Below are positions 17,807 to 25,815 of a stretch of 64,000 nt of DNA, one piece after another. A program made the position numbers and the translations under genes. The notes under the pieces were generated by a model, which was given only the letters and a program-made list of their open reading frames with translations, was not told where the DNA came from and did no database searches. Where the stretch lies: assembly GCF_004802635.2 (NCBI RefSeq), contig NZ_CP046052.1, forward strand, positions 620,001 through 684,000, written 5' to 3'. How positions within the stretch are numbered: the first letter of the stretch is position 1; every line of letters begins with the position of its first letter. This DNA comes from Methylocystis heyeri. Its GTDB lineage: Bacteria > Pseudomonadota > Alphaproteobacteria > Rhizobiales > Beijerinckiaceae.

Positions 17807-20800
17807 ATGGCCAACAAAATGTTGATAGACGCCTCCCACCCGGAAGAAACCCGGGTGGTGGTGTTGCGCGGTAACAAAGTCCAGGAATTCGATTTCGAGG
17901 CCGCAGACAAGAAACCGTTACGAGGCAATATATACCTCGCCAAAGTGACGCGCGTGGAGCCTTCGCTCCAGGCGGCGTTCGTCGATTACGGCGGCAACCG
18001 TCACGGTTTTCTGGCCTTCGCCGAAATACATCCCGACTATTACCAGATCCCCGTCGCCGACCGGATCGCCCTGCTCGAAGAAGAGAGCAGAGCCCATCGC
18101 CAGGCGGAGGAGGAAGAACCCCGGCCTCAGCCCCAGGGTCGCCTTCGCCGCTCGCGCCGCCGGCATTCGGAGAGCGCCGAGAAGCGTTCCGCCCGCGAAG
18201 ACGGCGTGATGGTCGGCTCCGCCCCCGACGCGGAGAATTTCGACCGGTTCGAGCTGCAGGCCGGAGCCGAACCCGAATCGAGCGACGCTCCCGAGGCGAT
18301 CGCCGAACTGCTTCCGCTCGAGACCGCCGGGGAGGGTTTCGAAGGGTTCGCAAGCGGGGACGCGATCGAGTCCGACGCCGTGAGCATCGAAGCTCCGACG
18401 GCGGGCGAGCCTGCGTTTGCCGCAAGCCCTTCTCCCGAAACGGCGGAGGCAGAGGCTCCGGGCGAGAGCGAAGTCGAGTCTGATCAGGACGAAGGCGAAC
18501 AGATTCCCGGCGCCGAGCCGCTGATCTCGATCGATCCGTCGGGTTTTGGCACCGTCGAGGTGAGCTCCTCCGAGGAGATCGAATTCGCCGCGGTCGAACA
18601 TGATCACGAAATCAAGGCGCGTCGCCAGGACGAACGCGACGAAGAGCTGGAGCGGAGCCGCGAGGAAAGCCGCGAGCGTCCCTCTCACGACGACGAGCAT
18701 CACGACGACCACGATCACGACCACGACGACGAAGCCGATCATGTCGAGCACATCGGCGGCGACGCGATGGAGGAGTTGCCGTTCCGGACTCCCCGCACCC
18801 GCAAGCAATATAAAATCCAGGAAGTGATCAAGCGTCGCCAGGTTCTTCTGGTCCAGGTCGTGAAGGAGGAGCGCGGCAACAAGGGCGCGGCGCTCACCAC
18901 CTATCTTTCGCTGGCCGGGCGTTTCTCGGTTCTGATGCCCAATACGGCGCGCGGCGGCGGCATCTCCCGCAAGATCACGGACGGCGCCGACCGCAAGCGG
19001 CTCAAAGAGATCGTTCAGGAACTCGAGGTGCCCGAAGGAATGGGCGTCATCCTGCGCACCGCGGGAGCGACGCGCACCAAGGCCGAGGTCAAGCGCGATT
19101 TCGAATATCTGCTGCGCATGTGGGAGAACGTGCGCGAATTGACCCTGCGGTCGACTGCGCCGACCCTCGTTTACGAGGAAGGCTCGCTGATCAAGCGCGC
19201 GATTCGCGACCTCTATGGCCGCGACGTGGACGAAGTGATCGTCTCCGGCGAGGAGTCCTATCGCGAAGCGCGCGATTTCATGCGCATGCTGATGCCGAGC
19301 CACGCCAAGAACGTGAAGCTGCATCGCGAGTCGGCTCCGATCTTCGCGGAATCGGGCGTCGAGGCCCAGCTCGACGCGATGTTCTCGAATCAGGTGACGC
19401 TGAAATCCGGCGGCTATCTGGTCATCAATCAGACCGAGGCGCTGGTCGCCATCGACGTGAACTCCGGCCGTTCGACGCGCGAGCACAATATCGAGGACAC
19501 TGCGCTCCGCACCAACCTCGAAGCCGCCGACGAGATCGCCCGTCAGCTGCGACTGCGGGACCTCGCCGGGCTCATCGTGGTCGATTTCATCGACATGGAG
19601 GAGAGCCGCAACAACCGGTCCGTCGAGCGCCGCATCAAGGATGCGCTGAAGAACGACCGCGCCCGAATCCAGGTCGGCAGGATATCGCACTTCGGCCTGC
19701 TGGAGATGTCGCGCCAGCGCATCCGGGCCGGCGTCGTCGAAGGCTCGACGGTGCCCTGTCCGCATTGCTCGGGCTCGGGCGCCGTACGGTCGACGGCCTC
19801 TATCGCGCTGCATGTTCTGCGCGTGCTCGAAGAGGCTCTGGTGCGCAGCTCCGCGCACAACATCACCCTGCGCACCCGCGCCGCGGTCGCGCTCTATATC
19901 CTCAACCAGAAGCGCAACCATCTGCAGGATCTGGAGCAGCGTTTCGGGGTGCATATCACCGTCGGCGCCGACGATACGCTGACCGGCTCCACCTATCACG
20001 CGCTGGAGCGGGGCGAGCTGGCGTCCGGCGTCCGCACGCCTCCGCCGCAGCACTTGCGGCTCGATTCCATCAGCCCCGAGGTGCTCGAAGAAGAAGCCAT
20101 CGAGGAAGAGCGCCCGATCGTCGAGGCCGAAGAGGCGGCCGGCCCCGTTCAGGAAAAGGTGCGCGAGAGCGGTCGCGGCGCCGGGCGGTTCCCGCGTCAG
20201 GTCGCGCGGCAAGAAGGCGGCGAGGTCGAGGAAACCGGCGCAGAGCCTCCCGTCGAGGGCGAGGAGGAAGGCGAAGGCTTCCAGAGGTCGCGCCGGCGGC
20301 GGCGGCGGCGCGGAAGAGGCGGCGGAAACGGCGCCATCAACGAGTTGGCCCAGCCGGGCGCGGAGCAGCCTTCGGATGACGCGCTCGCCTTCATGGCGAA
20401 CATCGAAGGGACGCCGGCGCCCGAAGAGGGCCGCCGCGCCGAACCTCGCGTCAGGCGCGGACCTGGACGCTGGATGCGTTCGACCCCGCTCGCGCCCGAG
20501 TTCAAGGAGCCCGCGACCTTCCCGGTCGACGAGGGAGAGCAATTGAGCGAGAATTTCGTCTCGCCGACCGAAGCCCATATGCCGCCATTCGCCGAGGCCG
20601 CCTCGGAGGCGCCTGCGTTGCCGCCCGCGAGTGAAACGCCGGCTGTCGAGGCCCCTGTTTCGGCGCAGGCGGAACCGACCGCGCCGGAGTCCGTTGCGCC
20701 GGTTGAGACGCCGCCGGTTCCCGCCGTCGCCGCTGAGGCGCCTGCCGCCGCAGAGACTGTCGAAGCCGCTCCGGAGGCGCCTGCGACCGTCGTGGAGGAG

Positions 20801-20911
20801 GTTACGCCCCGGCCCTCGACCGAAGTGGTGATCACCAAAGCCGATCCGGGTCAGCCCAAGAAAGGCGGCTGGTGGCAGCGCGCCAAGGCCTCGCTGGGCG
20901 GCGGCGATTGA
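17807..20911 (+). CDS. rne: Ribonuclease E
   Basis: 1034 residues. The ATG at 17807 (MANKMLIDASHPEETRV) is the family start. An S1 domain (about 35-110 and 330-400) is split by an acidic insertion of some 220 residues ending in a His/Asp run (about residues 298-320), a known alphaproteobacterial feature that is unusually extreme here. The DNase I-like catalytic part follows, with VAIDVNSGRSTREHNIEDTA and the catalytic aspartate in LIVVDFIDMEE, then the Zn-link CPHCSGSGAV that joins dimers. The C-terminal 300 residues are disordered (Glu, Pro, Ala, an Arg-rich RNA-binding patch SRRRRRRRGRGGG) and end with GGWWQRAKASLGG, a conserved alphaproteobacterial terminal microdomain. It is the main endonuclease of mRNA decay and the degradosome scaffold. 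Confidence 0.96.
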   Translation: MANKMLIDASHPEETRVVVLRGNKVQEFDFEAADKKPLRGNIYLAKVTRVEPSLQAAFVDYGGNRHGFLAFAEIHPDYYQIPVADRIALLEEESRAHRQAEEEEPRPQPQGRLRRSRRRHSESAEKRSAREDGVMVGSAPDAENFDRFELQAGAEPESSDAPEAIAELLPLETAGEGFEGFASGDAIESDAVSIEAPTAGEPAFAASPSPETAEAEAPGESEVESDQDEGEQIPGAEPLISIDPSGFGTVEVSSSEEIEFAAVEHDHEIKARRQDERDEELERSREESRERPSHDDEHHDDHDHDHDDEADHVEHIGGDAMEELPFRTPRTRKQYKIQEVIKRRQVLLVQVVKEERGNKGAALTTYLSLAGRFSVLMPNTARGGGISRKITDGADRKRLKEIVQELEVPEGMGVILRTAGATRTKAEVKRDFEYLLRMWENVRELTLRSTAPTLVYEEGSLIKRAIRDLYGRDVDEVIVSGEESYREARDFMRMLMPSHAKNVKLHRESAPIFAESGVEAQLDAMFSNQVTLKSGGYLVINQTEALVAIDVNSGRSTREHNIEDTALRTNLEAADEIARQLRLRDLAGLIVVDFIDMEESRNNRSVERRIKDALKNDRARIQVGRISHFGLLEMSRQRIRAGVVEGSTVPCPHCSGSGAVRSTASIALHVLRVLEEALVRSSAHNITLRTRAAVALYILNQKRNHLQDLEQRFGVHITVGADDTLTGSTYHALERGELASGVRTPPPQHLRLDSISPEVLEEEAIEEERPIVEAEEAAGPVQEKVRESGRGAGRFPRQVARQEGGEVEETGAEPPVEGEEEGEGFQRSRRRRRRRGRGGGNGAINELAQPGAEQPSDDALAFMANIEGTPAPEEGRRAEPRVRRGPGRWMRSTPLAPEFKEPATFPVDEGEQLSENFVSPTEAHMPPFAEAASEAPALPPASETPAVEAPVSAQAEPTAPESVAPVETPPVPAVAAEAPAAAETVEAAPEAPATVVEEVTPRPSTEVVITKADPGQPKKGGWWQRAKASLGGGD

Positions 20912-20920
20912 CGAGAGTTT

Positions 20921-20954
20921 GAGCGCATCCCGCAAGAGCCTGTGGGATGCGCTC
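20921..20954. terminator. Hairpin after rne
   Basis: Arms GAGCGCATCCC and GGGATGCGCTC begin 10 nt after the rne stop. No U-run follows, so it may be a processing or stabilising stem, or part of the dispersed repeat that continues with GATCTGGAGCGCGTTCG (20986-21002). Confidence 0.5.
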
Positions 20955-21076
20955 TCGCGGAAGGCGGAACATGCTCCATCAACAAGATCTGGAGCGCGTT
21001 CGGTTCAGGCGCCTCATACGGCTTCCGGCTGATCTGCTCGGGAGCCGCACATCGAGAAAACCAATCCCCTCGCCCC

Positions 21077-21099
21077 GAGGAGCCCGTGCAGCGGGCGTC
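21077..21099. repeat. 23-nt dispersed repeat GAGGAGCCCG...AGCGGGCGTC, copy 1
   Basis: The same 23-nt palindromic core recurs at 39544-39566 with two differences in the loop. Both copies lie between genes. The flanks here (CTTCGAGGCTTTTT...AAAAAGCGCCTCGGGATGAGG) form a further stem that may end transcription between the convergent rne and the aminotransferase gene. Confidence 0.75.
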
Positions 21100-21204
21100 G
21101 CGTCTCCTGGAACATCCTTCGAGGCTTTTTGGGTTTCCGCAAAAAGCGCCTCGGGATGAGGCGTCGGGTGGGCTTCAGGACGTAGGGATCAACCGGAAAT
21201 CGTA

Positions 21205-22371
21205 TCAGCCCGACCGGGCGAGCCAATCCGCCAGCCGTTCGAGGCCCAGCGCCACTTCTTCGGCCGGGCCTGCGTAAGAGATGCGTAGCGTCGCGGCGCC
21301 GCGGGCGCGGTCGAAATCGACGCCCGGCGTCAGCGCCACGCCCGCCTCCTGCAATATGTCGTCGCAGAGTTTCTTGGAATCCTGCGTCAGATGGGAGACG
21401 TCGGCATAGACATAGAAAGCCGCGTCCGGTGGCGCGAAACGCGTGACGCCCATTTGCGGTAGACGACGCAGCAGCAATTCGCGGCTTTTGGCGTATCCCG
21501 ACTTGATCGCCTCCAGCTCTTCCGTCGCGTCGAAGGCCGCCAGGGCGGCTTTTTGCGACAGGGTGGGGGCGCAGATCGCCAGCGATTGCTGGAGTCGCTC
21601 CAGAGACCGCGTCATGCCGGGCGGGGCGACGATCCAGCCGAGCCGCCAGCCGGTCATGGCGTAATATTTCGAGAATGAATTCACCACGATCGCGTTTTGC
21701 GCGTAGCGCAACGCGGTCTCCGCCCGCCCGACATACTCCAGCCGATGGTAGATCTCGTCGCTGATCAGCACTATGCCCGCGCTGTCGCAGAATCGGCAGA
21801 TTTTCTCCAGCTCCGGGGGCGGGATCATCGCCCCGGTCGGATTTGCCGGACTCATCAAAAGCAGGCCTTCGAAGCGTTCACGCCGATGCGCGGCCTCGAT
21901 GATTTCGGCGGTAGGCGAAAAGCCGGTTTCCGCCCCGACGAAAATGGGCGCGCAGGAAAGGCCGAGCGCGTCCAGAATATTGGCGTAAGCGGGATAGCCG
22001 GGCTGGACCACGCCGATCCTGGCGCCCGCGTCGAAGCCGCAGATGAAGGCCAGAAGAAAGGCTCCCGACGAACCGGTGGTGACGATGATCCGGTCCGCCG
22101 GCAGATCGACGCCATAATGCTCGGCATAATGTCTCGCGATGCGCGAGCGCAGGGTGAAGTCGCCGAGAGCCTCTCCATAGCCGATATTGCCGCTGCGGAG
22201 CGCTTCCTCGGCCGCTTTTCGCACGAGAACGGGCGCCGGCGCGCCCGGTTCACCCAGTTCCATATGAACGATGCGGCGCCCGGCTTGCTCGAGCCGCCTT
22301 GCCTCGCGCAGGACGTCCATCGCCATGAAGGGGGCGATCGCCGCGCGGTTGGAAGCTTTCAGTTCTTTCAT
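21205..22371 (-). CDS. Pyridoxal-phosphate aminotransferase, class I/II
   Basis: 388 residues, the usual fold-type I aminotransferase length. Visible motifs are HMELGEPGAPAP, NIGYGEALGDFTLRSRIARH, TTGSSGAFLLAF, SPANPTGAMIPPPEL, LISDEIYHRLEY, the PLP lysine in NSFSKYYAMTGWRLG, and the C-terminal RISYA that binds the substrate carboxylate. Family members are aspartate/alanine/aromatic aminotransferases; the substrate cannot be read from the sequence. It converges with rne and stands upstream of no obvious partner. Confidence 0.9.
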   Translation of the reverse strand: MKELKASNRAAIAPFMAMDVLREARRLEQAGRRIVHMELGEPGAPAPVLVRKAAEEALRSGNIGYGEALGDFTLRSRIARHYAEHYGVDLPADRIIVTTGSSGAFLLAFICGFDAGARIGVVQPGYPAYANILDALGLSCAPIFVGAETGFSPTAEIIEAAHRRERFEGLLLMSPANPTGAMIPPPELEKICRFCDSAGIVLISDEIYHRLEYVGRAETALRYAQNAIVVNSFSKYYAMTGWRLGWIVAPPGMTRSLERLQQSLAICAPTLSQKAALAAFDATEELEAIKSGYAKSRELLLRRLPQMGVTRFAPPDAAFYVYADVSHLTQDSKKLCDDILQEAGVALTPGVDFDRARGAATLRISYAGPAEEVALGLERLADWLARSG

Positions 22372-22422
22372 GGGCCGCCTTATAACCCAACAGGGCGGCG
22401 GCCCAATGTTTTAGAGTGCTCT

Positions 22423-22815
22423 TTACGCGCCGGCGCCGCCTTTTCTCGTCCGCATGAAGGACTCGAATTCCTCGCGGTCGCGCGCGCGGCGCAATTGCTC
22501 GATATGGTCGGCGAACTCGCGTTCGGCTTCGGCGAGCTTGCGGCGTTCCTCTTCGAGGCGAGAAAGTTCGCTCTCACGCCATTCGTCGAAGGCGGAGTTG
22601 CCGCTGGACCGCCAGCCGGAAAAGCCGCTCCTGGCCTTGCAAGGGCGCAGGCTCTCCTCGAACCGGCCCGCTTTTTCCTGGACGAAGGCGAAAAGGTCGC
22701 GTTCCGCCCCGGATTGGCGCTGCCAGATCTTCGCAAGGAGTATCGCCAGTCCCAGGGGCCAGAATATCATGAAGCCCAGGACCATCGCGGCGATCTCTCC
22801 GAGCTTCCAGTTCAT
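22423..22815 (-). CDS. DUF2852 family membrane protein
   Basis: 130 residues. The ATG at 22815 gives MNWKLGEIAAMVLGFMIFWP, the conserved start of this alphaproteobacterial family; the open frame runs 78 nt further upstream without homology. One transmembrane helix is followed by a charged helical tail (RLEEERRKLAEAEREFADHI) likely to form a coiled coil, ending EFESFMRTRKGG. The function is unknown. It ends 51 nt before the aminotransferase start and may be co-transcribed with it. Confidence 0.85.
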   Translation of the reverse strand: MNWKLGEIAAMVLGFMIFWPLGLAILLAKIWQRQSGAERDLFAFVQEKAGRFEESLRPCKARSGFSGWRSSGNSAFDEWRESELSRLEEERRKLAEAEREFADHIEQLRRARDREEFESFMRTRKGGAGA

Positions 22816-23026
22816 GCGCCCGCAGCTCTGCGCGCTCCAGGCGGAACCCTCGCCTTGCGAAGACCACGCGCGGGAATTTCTATAGCAGCCCATAATCGGC
22901 TCCGAAGTTGACCGGCCGGACGCCTTTGCGCCGGCGCGGCCATAGATTTAGGAGGCCCATAGGCTGACGCAAGGGAGGCCGTCGCGAATGCTCCAGGCCC
23001 TTGCGAGAGAACAGAGGCCGCGCGCG

Positions 23027-24583
23027 TCAGGTCGGCTGCGCGGCGTCGTTTCCGGCGGTAAGTCGCTCGACCTCCTGGCGAAGCGCTGCAACCTCGGCCG
23101 TCGCACTCGTCCGTTCGTCCGACAGCGCCGCAATATGTTGATTGCGTATCTCGATGTCGTGATCGCGCCTGGGGATTTCCTCGTTTTGAAGCTGGTCGGC
23201 GCGCTGGCGCTGCGCTCCGGCCTCCGCGACCCAATTGTCGCGGTCCTGCGTCAGCGCGGCGATGTGCTGGTCGCGCACGCCGATCTCATGGTTTCGCCCG
23301 GCGATTTCGTGGTGAAGCCTGGCGATTTCCTGGTCGCGCCGCCCGATCTCGTCCTGCAGACGTCCCTGATCCCGCAGGGCGTTGTCCCTTTCGGCCTGCA
23401 AGTGGTCTCCTCGACCGCGCTGCGCCCCGGCCTCGGCGACCCAATTGTCGCGGTCTTGCGTCAGGGCGGCGATGTGCTGGTCGCGCACCGAGATTTCCTG
23501 CGCCAGTCTTGCGATTTCTTCGTCGCGCCGCCGCCACTCGTTCATGGCGTTGTCACGTTCGGCGCGGGCAATATCGGCGGAGTGACGTTCGCGAGCCTGG
23601 CTGTCTTCGAAATCGACCAGGGTTCTTCCGAAAATTCGTTCGGCCATATCGAATTTGACCGCGATTTCGTCCAGCGCTGCGCGCGCCACGATCGAGCTCG
23701 AGTCCTCGGCCAGCGTCAGCAGCGCTTCATAGGCGTTCAGCACCCATTCATTCACATCGGGGTGAGATATCAATTCGTCGAGGGAGGCAGAATTATGCCT
23801 CAGGCCCGGCGACAGGAAAGCGTCGATGTCGGCGGCCGAAATATCGGAGAGTCGAGGCCATTCGATCCCGAGCTTCTCTCCCACCCGTTTCAGCGTGAGG
23901 GGCCAGTCGGAAAGAAATTCCGACCATCCGACATATGCGGTTGGATAGGCGCGACTCGCGGCGTGGGCGTCGACCATATGGCGCAGCCAGAGCAGCAGGC
24001 CTTTGGAGATAGGAAATCCATTTCTCAGCCATAGCGATCTCGCGACTTCCAGGGGCGAGCGAACCGGAATGATCACGCGAAGGTCGTATTCCGCCTTGTC
24101 CATCACGCTGGACCAGAAAGGCGTCATCATCCGGCAAAAGCGCGGATCTTTCATCACGATGAGCGGAGCCGAGCCGAACTCTTCCTCGAGCACGGCGATC
24201 GCTTTATCCTCGAAACCGCCCGCCACCGGGCTCAACCGCCAGCGAGGATTGAAGCGTCTCCAATCGTCCCAGCGCGTTCCTGCGGAAGCTAGAATCTCGT
24301 CGTTCAGGTCGGCGATCGACTGGGATTCGAAAAAGCCGCGCTCGTTGTCGGCCGCATTCGGCAACAGATTGTTGGGCGCTTTCGCCCCCAGCTTGGCGAC
24401 GGCGCCCGCGATCGAGGACGTGCCGCTGCGGTGCATGCCCAGCACCAGGACGGCTGTTTTTCTCGCCACCCGAGGATCGTTGGGGACGGCCGCCGCCTCA
24501 ATGGAAGCATCGATGGCCACGGGATCGGAGCTCCTGCGTTCGTCGATATCGAACCGGGCCAAATTCTCGCTGCTGTGGTTCAT
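23027..24583 (-). CDS. Sulfotransferase-family protein with C-terminal coiled-coil repeats
   Basis: 518 residues. The N-terminal 300 residues carry a P-loop-like PAPS-binding motif LGMHRSGTSSIAGAVAKLGA and the downstream VRSPLEVARSLWLR stretch, as in bacterial sulfotransferases. From about residue 320 on, the protein is a long coiled coil with repeats of the form VRDQHIAALTQDRDNWVAEA, encoded by two 69-nt direct DNA repeats. This fusion of sulfotransferase and coiled coil is seen in surface-glycan loci (recollection). The ATG at 24583 precedes MNHSSENLARFD; upstream frame sequence is rejected. It is divergent from the NeuD-type acyltransferase, suggesting a common glycan-modification role. 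The acceptor is unknown. Confidence 0.8.
   Translation of the reverse strand: MNHSSENLARFDIDERRSSDPVAIDASIEAAAVPNDPRVARKTAVLVLGMHRSGTSSIAGAVAKLGAKAPNNLLPNAADNERGFFESQSIADLNDEILASAGTRWDDWRRFNPRWRLSPVAGGFEDKAIAVLEEEFGSAPLIVMKDPRFCRMMTPFWSSVMDKAEYDLRVIIPVRSPLEVARSLWLRNGFPISKGLLLWLRHMVDAHAASRAYPTAYVGWSEFLSDWPLTLKRVGEKLGIEWPRLSDISAADIDAFLSPGLRHNSASLDELISHPDVNEWVLNAYEALLTLAEDSSSIVARAALDEIAVKFDMAERIFGRTLVDFEDSQARERHSADIARAERDNAMNEWRRRDEEIARLAQEISVRDQHIAALTQDRDNWVAEAGAQRGRGDHLQAERDNALRDQGRLQDEIGRRDQEIARLHHEIAGRNHEIGVRDQHIAALTQDRDNWVAEAGAQRQRADQLQNEEIPRRDHDIEIRNQHIAALSDERTSATAEVAALRQEVERLTAGNDAAQPT
23210..23278. repeat. 69-nt direct repeat inside coiled-coil gene, unit 1
   Basis: It encodes the heptad-like block ending QHIAALTQDRDNWVAEAGAQR. 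It is nearly identical to 23420-23488, 210 nt away, so the coiled coil can lengthen or shorten by recombination. Confidence 0.85.
23420..23488. repeat. 69-nt direct repeat inside coiled-coil gene, unit 2
   Basis: Second unit of the direct repeat, differing at only a few positions. A third, more diverged copy of the peptide motif (RNQHIAALSDERTSATAEVA) lies nearer the C-terminus of the protein. Confidence 0.85.
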
Positions 24584-24931
24584 GCGTTTTTCCCGCTTTG
24601 GCCTGTTACGCAGCGAAGCCGGAATCTTCGCGGAGGCGGCGAAGAGACTGTCTTTACTACTGAGCCGTAGGTACGCTCGGCCGAATTCAAGTCGCGCGGC
24701 GAAGCCGTGCACGCATTTCTAAATCTAAACAAAGGCGACAGAATGTAAACCGGCCGCCCGCCCGTCGCCATGTGGATAACAGAGTGAACTCCGACCTTTC
24801 AAACGATTCAGTCGATCGGGAAGAGCGTCGACTTTGCGCCTGCGCCGCTCCTGGGAGGGCGTGGAGTTTGCCTTCGCCGCAGGGGCCGTTATCCTCCGAA
24901 AACCGAGGTAAGAAGGGAGCTTGCGATAGGC
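24584..24931. other. Divergent intergenic region, no gene seen
   Basis: 348 nt between the sulfotransferase and acyltransferase starts. The middle (24715-24800) is AT-richer (TTTCTAAATCTAAACAAAGG) and probably holds the promoters, but no convincing -35/-10 pair was identified. GAAGGGAG at 24912-24919 is the likely ribosome binding site for 24932. Confidence 0.5.
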
Positions 24932-25597
24932 ATGGCGGATATCGTCATTTTTGGAGCCAGCATGAGCGCGGAGGTCGTAAAGGCCTATATCGACGCGCAC
25001 AGCGGGCATCGCGTCGTCGGATTTACGGTCGACCGCGCTTATGCCTCCAGCCCTCATTTTCTCGGATTGCCCTTGGTTCCATGGGACCGCCTGGAGGAAA
25101 GCTTTCCTCCGCATCGCGTCGAGCTGATGGGGCCGATCAGCTACAGATTGATGAACGAGCTTCGCCGCGACCGCTTTCATGAAGGCAAAGCCAGAAACTA
25201 CCGCTTCGCTTCCTTCATCCATCCCGCTTGTCTGCGTTACGACGACCCCATCGGCGAGAACTGCTTTATCGGCCCCCATAATGTGATCGAACCCAGGGCG
25301 CAGATCGGCGACAACGTCATCATCTGGGGCGGCAGCTACGTCGCTCATCATTGCGTCATCGGCAGCCACACTTTTATTTCGGGGGAAGTTGGAATTTCCG
25401 GCGGGACGACGATCGGCGAACGCTGCTTCCTGGGCGGCGGCGCGGTGGTGGGAGAAGGGCTGACCGTCGGCGACGCCTGCCTTCTGTCGATGGGCGTCGT
25501 CGTCACCAGGAATATTCCGGCCAATTCGGTCGTGCGGCGCAGCAGCGAGGACCGACTCGCGCGTTTTCCAAGTTCGCGCGTGAAACATTTGCTTTGA
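24932..25597 (+). CDS. NeuD/PglD-type sugar O- or N-acyltransferase
   Basis: 221 residues. An N-terminal nucleotide-sugar-binding-like domain (VIFGASMSAEVVKAYIDAHSG, residues 1-90) is followed by left-handed beta-helix hexapeptide repeats (about 95-200: IGENCFIGPHNVIEPRAQIG, IGSHTFISGEVGISGGTTIG, VGDACLLSMGVVVTRNIPAN). A histidine in AHHCVIG is the likely catalytic base. Such enzymes acetylate sugars of surface polysaccharides or lipopolysaccharide from acetyl-CoA. It is divergent from the long sulfotransferase, and the pair probably decorates the same glycan (inference). Confidence 0.85.
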   Translation: MADIVIFGASMSAEVVKAYIDAHSGHRVVGFTVDRAYASSPHFLGLPLVPWDRLEESFPPHRVELMGPISYRLMNELRRDRFHEGKARNYRFASFIHPACLRYDDPIGENCFIGPHNVIEPRAQIGDNVIIWGGSYVAHHCVIGSHTFISGEVGISGGTTIGERCFLGGGAVVGEGLTVGDACLLSMGVVVTRNIPANSVVRRSSEDRLARFPSSRVKHLL

Positions 25598-25677
25598 CCG
25601 TCGGGCGTCGTCGTCGCGAAGCCGGCGTCACGCTGTTCCCGGAAAGTGCGAAGCCCAAAACCCAGCACAAAGAAAAA

Positions 25678-25707
25678 GGCGCCGGCGGGTAATATCCCTC
25701 CGGCGCC
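25678..25707. terminator. Bidirectional intrinsic terminator
   Basis: The stem GGCGCCGGcGGG-TAATAT-CCCtCCGGCGCC has one mismatch and is flanked by AAAAA on the left and GGTTTTT on the right. It can end both the plus-strand acyltransferase and the minus-strand sedolisin transcripts. Confidence 0.85.
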
Positions 25708-25815
25708 TGTCTGGTTTTTAGAGCGGCGTTTCACGGGAACTCAGGCTCTCGTGAAAAGAACGCGCTTCAACTCTTCGTCTCTTCCGTTCCGCTCGGGATT
25801 CGAGCGGAAGGCGGC

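Noticed and set aside
17317-17874. Plus-strand open frame of 185 codons before rne
   Set aside because: The product is rich in Arg, Ser and Ala without domains and overlaps the true rne start in another frame; high GC alone explains the long frame.
17918-20935. 1005-codon frame antisense to rne
   Set aside because: It is the complement of rne in a GC-rich genome; its product is low-complexity and shows no family motif.
23210-23488. Direct repeats considered as a CRISPR-like array
   Set aside because: Only two units, in frame inside a coding sequence, with coding spacers; they build a coiled coil.
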